Of a DNA stretch of 5,146 nt, positions 1 to 4,573 are shown in pieces. Origin of the DNA: Deltaproteobacteria bacterium. Lineage in GTDB: Bacteria > Bdellovibrionota > FAC87 > UBA2466. The stretch covers positions 1 through 5,146 of the forward strand of contig JABMMY010000081.1 of NCBI GenBank assembly GCA_013205415.1, in the 5' to 3' direction. The notes beneath the pieces are model-generated. The model saw nothing but the letters and a program-made list of their open reading frames with translations. It searched no databases and had not been told where the DNA came from. Made by a program: the position numbers and the translations under genes. Numbering within the stretch: position 1 is the stretch's first letter; every line of letters starts with the position of its first letter.

Positions 1-1
1 C

Positions 2-454
2 GCTAATTCCCTCACTGGATTTGATCCGGGCGTGACCGGAAGCCCTGTGGTAATTGGTGGTATCGGCTATGCTTGGGTGACTCCAAAATTTCGTTTGGGT
101 GGCGGTGGTGGTGGTGGGTTTCTTTGGAATGGATCTGACAATCTTGCCTTTGGTATGGGATACGGCGGAGTTGTAGGCGAGTACGTTATCGGCAGTTGGT
201 TTAATGCGAGATTGTTAATCGGTGGTGGTGGATATTCGATTGCAAAAATTACCTTTGAAACCGACAGCAATCAAATTGTTCAAAAATTAAATTCAGGTGG
301 CTTCATTGTCTTTCATCCTAGTGTGAACGCTGAAATAAAGATTTATAGTTGGGCCTCCTTAGCACTCACAGCCGGATACTTCCTCCCTAATGTGGGACGA
401 CTTCACAGCTTTACTGCTGGAGTTAATTTATTATTTGGAACCACTCGTCGTTAG
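2..454 (+). CDS. Glycine-rich outer-membrane beta-barrel-like protein, C-terminal part (5' end outside window)
   Basis: The reading frame is open from position 2 to the TAG at 452-454, giving 150 residues of a protein whose start lies upstream of the window. A GTG at 32 is in frame, but nothing marks it as a start, so I treat the gene as truncated by the window edge. The protein is rich in glycine, aromatic and alternating hydrophobic residues. It has a run of seven glycines (codons 98-118) and a second GGGG (221-232), and no clear helical segment. The last 50 residues alternate like transmembrane beta-strands: LALTAGYFLP, then FTAGVNLLFG close to the C-terminus. This suggests a barrel or another beta-rich envelope protein, but there is no canonical terminal aromatic residue (it ends TTRR) and I recognise no named family. 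The gene converges on the lipoprotein gene with a 33-bp gap and no visible terminator hairpin. Confidence 0.6.
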   Translation, partial: ANSLTGFDPGVTGSPVVIGGIGYAWVTPKFRLGGGGGGGFLWNGSDNLAFGMGYGGVVGEYVIGSWFNARLLIGGGGYSIAKITFETDSNQIVQKLNSGGFIVFHPSVNAEIKIYSWASLALTAGYFLPNVGRLHSFTAGVNLLFGTTRR

Positions 455-487
455 AAAAAATAGTTGCCCTCTAAATCGAGACCTAAA

Positions 488-1027
488 TTAATTTATAAAA
501 CTAGCAGCCACAGTCTCTTTAACTATTAGATGGGTTAAGGTGGCAAAACTAAGCATAAAACGATCGATGGCGTCCGATCCGTAGAACCCTTCAAGGCGGG
601 CGAATCGGTACATTAACTCGGTCTCTTTACTATCATGTCCCATTCCAGAACAATGCCCTAACTCATGCCACAAAACGGGCTCTAAATAACGACTAAATCC
701 TTCCGTAAATAGCGTCGTAGATAGTTCCACATCGCAAGACCTCTCATCATAGGTTGCAAGGCCGGCTCTTGAACTTGTTTCGGGTGTGGGGTCTACCTTA
801 GTGATGGTGATTTGAAATTGGCCAGGGCGGTCATCAAAGTAAAAAACCTCAGACCCCATAGTGGTTGAGAAGCCGGTTAATTGTTCCAGTACTGCACTAC
901 GCTCAGCTTCACTAAAACCTTTAATCGTGATCTTAGCTGGCCAAGGAGCCTGATCCTGCCGGTTATTGCCACAACCAATGCATAATAATAAGACACTTAA
1001 GGCTAGGATTACTTTGGAATACGTCAC
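488..1027 (-). CDS. Predicted lipoprotein zinc metalloprotease of metzincin (matrixin-like) type
   Basis: This 179-residue protein starts at GTG (1027-1025). The start is supported by AGGGAG five bases upstream (+ strand 1033-1038). Residues 1-19 form a lipoprotein signal peptide: basic Lys5, a hydrophobic core VILALSVLLL, then the lipobox CIGC with Cys19 as the probable lipidated residue. Cys at -3 is unusual, since Leu is the norm. Gly20 at +2 does not suggest inner-membrane retention, so outer-membrane anchoring is the default guess. The catalytic signature is clear: HELGHCSGMGH at 121-131 fits HExxHxxGxxH, with zinc ligands His121, His125 and His131 and general base Glu122. A Met-turn candidate follows in ELMY (Met139), as in matrixins. 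At about 160 mature residues it is close to a bare catalytic domain. Cys98 and Cys126 could form a disulphide. The substrate is unknown. It appears to be a single-gene unit, divergent from the glycosyltransferase. Confidence 0.82.
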   Translation of the reverse strand: MTYSKVILALSVLLLCIGCGNNRQDQAPWPAKITIKGFSEAERSAVLEQLTGFSTTMGSEVFYFDDRPGQFQITITKVDPTPETSSRAGLATYDERSCDVELSTTLFTEGFSRYLEPVLWHELGHCSGMGHDSKETELMYRFARLEGFYGSDAIDRFMLSFATLTHLIVKETVAASFIN

Positions 1028-1032
1028 TTAAA

Positions 1033-1038
1033 CTCCCT
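1033..1038 (-). promoter_or_regulatory. Ribosome binding site of the metalloprotease lipoprotein
   Basis: On the minus strand this reads AGGGAG, separated by TTTAA (5 nt) from the GTG at 1027-1025. It decides the non-ATG start and places the signal peptide correctly at the N-terminus. Confidence 0.7.
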
Positions 1039-1074
1039 ATTACAACCTGGGTTATCTCTATTATTCCGGCCAGT

Positions 1075-1103
1075 ATTTAAAAGCCAGAAACCACCCTGGT
1101 CAT
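1075..1103 (-). promoter_or_regulatory. Weak candidate sigma70 promoter for the metalloprotease lipoprotein
   Basis: On the minus strand ATGACC (1103-1098, four of six matches to TTGACA) is followed after 17 nt by TTAAAT (1080-1075, four of six matches to TATAAT). Transcription would start near 1068, giving a leader of about 40 nt containing the Shine-Dalgarno sequence. Matches of this quality are common by chance in AT-rich DNA, so this is only a candidate. Confidence 0.25.
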
Positions 1104-1133
1104 TTATTTCAAGTCATGAGCCAGTAGCTCGAA

Positions 1134-1146
1134 TACTCTTAGAGTA
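1134..1146. promoter_or_regulatory. 13-bp palindrome, possible operator upstream of the glycosyltransferase
   Basis: TACTCT at 1134-1139 and AGAGTA at 1141-1146 are exact reverse complements around a single T. The palindrome covers the place where a -35 box would sit for the -10 element at 1156-1161 (17-bp spacing puts it at 1133-1138). It could therefore bind an activator or repressor. No regulator gene is visible nearby and only one copy was noticed. Confidence 0.3.
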
Positions 1147-1152
1147 CGATGA

Positions 1153-1161
1153 TGCTATAAT
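1153..1161 (+). promoter_or_regulatory. Extended -10 promoter element of the glycosyltransferase gene
   Basis: TGCTATAAT is an exact extended -10 (TGn followed by consensus TATAAT at 1156-1161). No good -35 lies 16-18 bp upstream, as is typical of extended -10 promoters. The usual spacing predicts transcription starting near 1168, directly before the GTG at 1170. If used, this promoter excludes the TTG at 1161 as a start and makes the mRNA leaderless or nearly so. Confidence 0.45.
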
Positions 1162-1169
1162 TGGACTCT

Positions 1170-2279
1170 GTGAAAATCCTATTTCTTAGTTCTAGTTTAG
1201 CGGCGCACTTTGGTGGGGCTGCAGTTTCGGAAAGCTCGTTAGCTTTTGAGTTGTCAAAGGATCACGACCTTCTCCTGCTTTCACGATCTAACAGATGGGA
1301 TCGAAACTTTACAGACGCTCAGGGATTAACAAAGGTTCGTTCCTTTTCGCCCATTTCAGTATTTATTGCTTTTTTAAATCCATGGCACTCCTTGAATACC
1401 GAGATTCGTAATGCCGATCTATTTCACCTTAATGGCCACTGGTTTTGGGAGAACTATTTTTTTGCACGTCTCTGTTCTCGATATCACACCCCCTATGTAT
1501 TACATCCCAGGGGAATGCTGTGGGCTGCCTATCGTCGGCCCAAGCTAAAAAAAATATTTAATATCCTACTCGGAAACTGGATTGTAAGACATGCCGATAA
1601 AGTCATTCTGCTAAGTAAGTTTGAGGAGCAGCAATGTCACACTTACAGAGTAAAAAAAGAAAATTTTATCATAATTCCTAATGGAATAGCACCGGTTCAG
1701 TGTGTAAAAGCAGAAGAGCCCACACCTTCCTACTTTCTTTATCTAGGTAGAATAGAAGCCCGCAAAAACTTAGAATTCCTAATTCGTTCCTTCGTACTTT
1801 TTAATTCTGAAAATGCCTACTCTCAACTCCGTTTAGTTGGCCCTGTTGAGCGCAACTATGACGTGCGATTAAAAGAGTTGATTGCGAATTTAAGACTAGA
1901 AAAAAAAATCACTATCGAAGCCCCCATTTATGGTTTGGAGAAAACAAAACTTTTAACGGGTGCCATCGCAGTTATTTATCCCGCTATTGAGGAGCCTTTC
2001 GGCAGAACTATTTTTGAGGCCTTCGCCGCCGGCACCCTTTGTATACTTCCAGAAAAAAGTGGCGGTGCAGAATACGTCGAGGAGTTTGCACCGAATTTAA
2101 TTTATCATGATACCTCAGAAGCCTCTTTAAATAAAAAATTGAAACAGACCTATGCCCTTTCAATCTCAGAAAGATCACAGCAGATAAAAATTTGCCAAAG
2201 TTGGGTAGCAAAGCACCTGGACTGGCCAGCCATTACAGAACGAGTGGTAAAAACCTATAAGCAGATTGTGGCTCAATAA
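1170..2279 (+). CDS. GT4-family glycosyltransferase (GT-B fold)
   Basis: With GTG at 1170 as the start the protein has 369 residues, the usual size for retaining GT4 enzymes, which transfer a sugar from a nucleotide sugar to a glycan acceptor at the cytoplasmic face of the membrane. The N-terminal Rossmann domain begins KILFLSSS and has a glycine loop, HFGGA (about residues 13-17). It also has the paired motifs HLNGHW (86-91) and LHPRGM (111-116), seen in exopolysaccharide and LPS-type enzymes. The C-terminal nucleotide-sugar domain shows IIPNG (168-172), YLGR with Lys199 nearby, and EEPFGRTIFEA, which supplies the EX7E pair Glu275 and Glu283, followed by a GGAEYV segment. An in-frame TAA at 1158-1160 limits the start to TTG 1161 or GTG 1170. 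I prefer GTG because the first beta-strand then begins MKILFL and the -10 element overlaps the TTG. No recognisable Shine-Dalgarno sequence precedes either. Sugar and acceptor are unknown, and no other glycan genes are in view. Confidence 0.9.
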   Translation: MKILFLSSSLAAHFGGAAVSESSLAFELSKDHDLLLLSRSNRWDRNFTDAQGLTKVRSFSPISVFIAFLNPWHSLNTEIRNADLFHLNGHWFWENYFFARLCSRYHTPYVLHPRGMLWAAYRRPKLKKIFNILLGNWIVRHADKVILLSKFEEQQCHTYRVKKENFIIIPNGIAPVQCVKAEEPTPSYFLYLGRIEARKNLEFLIRSFVLFNSENAYSQLRLVGPVERNYDVRLKELIANLRLEKKITIEAPIYGLEKTKLLTGAIAVIYPAIEEPFGRTIFEAFAAGTLCILPEKSGGAEYVEEFAPNLIYHDTSEASLNKKLKQTYALSISERSQQIKICQSWVAKHLDWPAITERVVKTYKQIVAQ

Positions 2280-2289
2280 ACGCTACTAC

Positions 2290-2326
2290 AAAAGTAAAAA
2301 GGCCCGATGCTATATCGCACCGGGCC
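2290..2326 (-). terminator. Intrinsic terminator of groES-groEL, probably bidirectional
   Basis: On the minus strand, reading from groEL, GGCCCGGTGC (2326-2317) pairs over all ten positions with GCATCGGGCC (2310-2301). One pair is a G-U wobble, the loop is six bases, and a T-rich tract TTTTTACTTTT follows (2300-2290). This is a textbook rho-independent terminator placed 26 bp after the groEL stop. Read on the plus strand, after the glycosyltransferase, the stem has one A-C mismatch and a poor T tract (CTTTAAG), so it should end that transcript less efficiently. Confidence 0.88.
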
Positions 2327-2351
2327 CTTTAAGATCTTAGCTAAAGAAAAA

Positions 2352-3977
2352 TTACATTCCGTAATCGCCTTCAGGCATAGATGGAGCGGACTTTGATTTT
2401 TTTGGCTTTTCTGCAATTAACGTTTCGGTCGTTAATAACATCCCTGCCACGCTCGCTGCATTTTGAAGAGCACATCGAACCACTTTAGTAGGATCGATAA
2501 CCCCTGCTGCAATAAGGTCTTCATACTTCTCAGTGAGAGCATTAAAACCAAAATGCGGGTTTTTGTTTTCTTGAACTCTTGAGATTACAACCGCAGGCTC
2601 ATGACCTGCATTAGCTGCAATTTGTCTCAGAGGCTCATCCAATGCACGTTTAACAATGTTCACTCCGGCCTGTTGTTCAGCAGAAAGTTTTAATGTATCA
2701 AGGCTAGAAATAGCTCTTAGTAAAGCTGTTCCTCCACCCGCTACAATTCCTTCTTCTACAGCCGCACGAGTTGCATTTAGGGCATCTTCCACGCGAGCTT
2801 TTTTCTCTTTCATTTCTACTTCAGTTGCAGCTCCGACATGAATCACAGCCACACCGCCCACAAGCTTTGCTAATCTCTCTTGTAGTTTTTCTCGATCGTA
2901 ATCGGAGGATGTAGCCTCTATCTGTTTGCGGATTTGTTTTACTCTAGAATCGATATCTTGTTTGGTTCCAAGACCATCGATAATAGTGGTGTTATCTTTG
3001 TCGATAGTTACCTTCTTGGCTTTTCCAAGATCGGTTAACTGAGTTGCCTCTAACTTCATTCCCATCTCTTCGGAGATAACAGTTCCTCCGGTAAGAGTAG
3101 CTAAGTCAGCGAGCATCTCTTTTCTGCGATCACCAAAACCAGGTGCTTTTACTGCAGCAACTTTGAAAGTTCCACGTAGTCGGTTTACGACTAAAGTGGC
3201 TAAAGCCTCTCCTTCAACATCTTCTGCGATGATGAACAAGGAACGTCCCTGCTGAACTACCTTTTCAAGTAGTGGCAAAAGATCTTTCATGTTGGTTAAT
3301 TTTTTGTCGTACAAAAGAATGAGAGGCTCTTCTAATTCAACCACCATCTTTTCTGCGTTAGTTACAAAGTAAGGAGACAAATAACCACGATCAAATTGCA
3401 TTCCTTCTACAACTTCGAGGCTAGTTTCGGCGGTTTTAGATTCTTCAATCGTTATCACGCCCTCTTTGCCCACCTTTTCCATGGCTTCAGCAAGCAGTTT
3501 TCCAATGGTGGAATCGTTGTTTGCTGAAATGGTTCCTACCTGTTCAATCTCTTTTTTGCCTTCTGTTTTTCGGCTAAATGATTTGATGGTTTGAACTACA
3601 ACTTCAACGGCTTGATCAATCCCTCTTTTAATTTCAATAGGATTAAGCCCGGCAGTTACCACCTTAACGCCTTGCTGATAAATAGCTTGAGCAAGAACGG
3701 TTGCGGTAGTAGTTCCGTCTCCGGCATCGTCGTTAGTTTTGCTAGCGACCTCTTTAACCATTTGTGCGCCCAAATTTTCGAAACGACCTTCAAGATCAAT
3801 CTCTTTTGCTACAGTGACGCCATCTTTTGTAATCAATGGAGCTCCATAACTTCTTTCGATCACAACGTTTCTGCCTCTGGGTCCTAGGGTTACCTTTACA
3901 GCGTCAGAAAGAGTGTTAACACCCTTCATGATTGCTGCTCTTGCATGCTCACTAAAAATAATTTCTTTTGCTGACAT
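2352..3977 (-). CDS. groEL: Chaperonin GroEL (60 kDa, Hsp60)
   Basis: This is the ATP-driven folding chamber subunit, which forms two heptameric rings in the cytoplasm and works with GroES. The 541 residues align along their whole length with typical GroEL. Nucleotide-binding elements are intact: TLGPRGR (30-36), TKDG with Asp52, GDGTTT with Asp87, and catalytic Asp398 in VEDA. The family signature AAVEEGIVAGGG is at 405-416. The apical substrate-binding residues Tyr199, Tyr203, Phe204, Leu234, Leu237, Leu259, Val263 and Val264 match the E. coli positions, as does the hinge-region segment GMQFDRGYLSPYF. The ATG at 3977-3975 has AAGGAG five bases upstream. The gene follows groES after 9 nt, in one operon ended by the hairpin at 2290-2326. 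The odd point is the C-terminus: a lysine- and serine-containing linker ending PEGDYGM replaces the usual GGM repeats. Confidence 0.98.
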   Translation of the reverse strand: MSAKEIIFSEHARAAIMKGVNTLSDAVKVTLGPRGRNVVIERSYGAPLITKDGVTVAKEIDLEGRFENLGAQMVKEVASKTNDDAGDGTTTATVLAQAIYQQGVKVVTAGLNPIEIKRGIDQAVEVVVQTIKSFSRKTEGKKEIEQVGTISANNDSTIGKLLAEAMEKVGKEGVITIEESKTAETSLEVVEGMQFDRGYLSPYFVTNAEKMVVELEEPLILLYDKKLTNMKDLLPLLEKVVQQGRSLFIIAEDVEGEALATLVVNRLRGTFKVAAVKAPGFGDRRKEMLADLATLTGGTVISEEMGMKLEATQLTDLGKAKKVTIDKDNTTIIDGLGTKQDIDSRVKQIRKQIEATSSDYDREKLQERLAKLVGGVAVIHVGAATEVEMKEKKARVEDALNATRAAVEEGIVAGGGTALLRAISSLDTLKLSAEQQAGVNIVKRALDEPLRQIAANAGHEPAVVISRVQENKNPHFGFNALTEKYEDLIAAGVIDPTKVVRCALQNAASVAGMLLTTETLIAEKPKKSKSAPSMPEGDYGM

Positions 3978-3982
3978 AATAT

Positions 3983-3988
3983 CTCCTT
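3983..3988 (-). promoter_or_regulatory. Ribosome binding site of groEL overlapping the groES stop codon
   Basis: AAGGAG on the minus strand lies 5 nt before the groEL ATG and overlaps two bases of the groES TAA (3989-3987). A ribosome ending on groES would sit on the groEL initiation region, which suggests translational coupling. Confidence 0.8.
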
Positions 3989-4277
3989 ATTTTTCTAAAA
4001 TTCCTAAAACTTCTTCTTCTCTCATCATTAGAAGTTCTTCTCCGTCAATTTTGATTTCAGTTCCGGAGTATTTACCAAAAAGTATTCGGTCCCCTTTTTT
4101 AACTTCAAGAGGCATTATTTTTCCATCATCTAAAACTTTTCCAGCTCCCACAGAAATGATCTCCCCTTCTTGTGGTTTTTCCTTAGCAGAATCAGGAATA
4201 ATAATTCCACCTTTAGTTTTTTCCTCTTCATTCATTCGACGAACGATAATTCGGTCGCGTAATGGCTTAATAGTCAT
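3987..4277 (-). CDS. groES: Co-chaperonin GroES (10 kDa, Hsp10)
   Basis: GroES caps the GroEL ring as a heptamer and closes the folding chamber. The 96 residues match the usual length. The start MTIKPLRDRI is typical of the family. The mobile loop runs from about residue 16 to 33, with the hydrophobic tripeptide Ile25-Ile26-Ile27 after GG as the GroEL-contacting edge. The core continues GEIISVGAG, then VKKGDRILFGKYSGTEI, ending LGILEK. I chose the ATG at 4277-4275. A longer in-frame version from TTG at 4289 would add only MEVL, and those codons coincide with the Shine-Dalgarno sequence. groES is first in the operon, 9 nt before groEL, and divergent from yacG. Confidence 0.97.
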   Translation of the reverse strand: MTIKPLRDRIIVRRMNEEEKTKGGIIIPDSAKEKPQEGEIISVGAGKVLDDGKIMPLEVKKGDRILFGKYSGTEIKIDGEELLMMREEEVLGILEK

Positions 4278-4281
4278 AAGT

Positions 4282-4287
4282 ACCTCC
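4282..4287 (-). promoter_or_regulatory. Ribosome binding site of groES
   Basis: GGAGGT on the minus strand, separated by ACTT from the ATG at 4277-4275, is close to the anti-Shine-Dalgarno consensus. It fixes the groES start and rules out the upstream in-frame TTG at 4289-4287. Confidence 0.85.
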
Positions 4288-4315
4288 AAATAGATTGTGA
4301 AACGAAACGCGGGTC

Positions 4316-4343
4316 AATCTAGCATACTAGAGGGTTGAGTCAA
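4316..4343 (-). promoter_or_regulatory. Sigma70-type promoter of the groES-groEL operon
   Basis: On the minus strand TTGACT (4343-4338, five of six matches) is followed after 16 nt by TAGATT (4321-4316, four of six), itself preceded by TGC as an extended -10. Transcription should start near 4309, leaving a leader of about 30 nt. No CIRCE repeat (TTAGCACTC and its inverse) occurs in the leader, so HrcA control is not indicated. A sigma32-type promoter is possible because CTTGAC resembles its -35, but no CCCCAT-type -10 is visible. Confidence 0.6.
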
Positions 4344-4363
4344 GACGGCCAAAGGGTTAGAAC
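4335..4363 (+). promoter_or_regulatory. Candidate sigma70 promoter of yacG, overlapping the groES promoter
   Basis: TTGAGT (4335-4340) and TAGAAC (4358-4363) lie 17 bp apart, each matching consensus at four positions or more. The predicted transcription start is about 4370, which is the A of the yacG ATG. The -35 shares three bases with the groES -35 on the other strand, both falling in TTGAGTCAA. Confidence 0.4.
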
Positions 4364-4369
4364 TAAGGA

Positions 4370-4573
4370 ATGAAAACAGTAAAATGCCCCAGCTGTAAAG
4401 TAGAGTCCCATTGGGAAAATAATCATTTTCGACCCTTTTGCAGTAAATACTGCAAAGACAAAGACTTGGGTAGGTGGGCCAATGAAGAGTGTCGGGTTCC
4501 TGTCGAGGAGGAGGACGGGGGTGTGGAGACTAAACCAGAGAGCGAAAAAGTGAAAAAAGGGGAAGAAAACTAG
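4370..4573 (+). CDS. yacG: DNA gyrase inhibitor YacG, zinc-finger protein
   Basis: YacG proteins are small zinc-binding proteins. The E. coli member binds the GyrB C-terminal region and inhibits DNA gyrase in the cytoplasm. This 67-residue protein has the full family signature: CPSC (Cys6, Cys9), then a Trp at 15, the block RPFCSKYC with Cys24 and Cys28 completing the zinc site, and DLGRW (32-36) leading to the RVP that ends the conserved fold. After residue 45 comes a charged, probably disordered tail of Glu and Lys. An in-frame TAA at 4364-4366 makes ATG 4370 the only reasonable start. The only Shine-Dalgarno-like sequence, AAGGA (4365-4369), touches the ATG and is too close to work normally, so translation may be leaderless. 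The gene is divergent from groES. Its stop overlaps that of the convergent MFS gene. Confidence 0.93.
   Translation: MKTVKCPSCKVESHWENNHFRPFCSKYCKDKDLGRWANEECRVPVEEEDGGVETKPESEKVKKGEEN

Noticed and set aside
67..270. Minus-strand open frame with a proline run
   Set aside because: The polyproline is simply the complement of the glycine-repeat codons of the plus-strand barrel-like gene.
455..487. Terminator between the barrel-like gene and the metalloprotease gene
   Set aside because: Only a three-base CTC/GAG pairing is present, with no stem of useful length and no T tract.
2008..2211. Minus-strand open frame within the glycosyltransferase gene
   Set aside because: It overlaps the EX7E-containing conserved region of the glycosyltransferase on the other strand and shows no coding character.
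2330..2339. Perfect 10-bp palindrome TAAGATCTTA between the groEL stop and the terminator
   Set aside because: Too short and AT-rich to form a stable hairpin, and too far from any promoter to suggest an operator; probably chance.
2656..2841. Plus-strand open frame within groEL
   Set aside because: Alanine- and serine-rich antisense shadow of the groEL signature region.
3591..3887. Plus-strand open frame of 98 codons inside groEL
   Set aside because: Antisense shadow of a strongly conserved groEL region; no start signals and no recognisable protein features.
3913..4293. Long plus-strand open frame (126 codons) antisense to groES and the groEL start
   Set aside because: It is a mirror of the groES and groEL coding sequence, with serine-, isoleucine- and proline-rich nonsense composition, no ribosome binding site, and both real genes certain on the other strand.
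4278..4315. CIRCE operator in the groES leader
   Set aside because: The leader was read for TTAGCACTC and its inverted partner; neither is present, even loosely.
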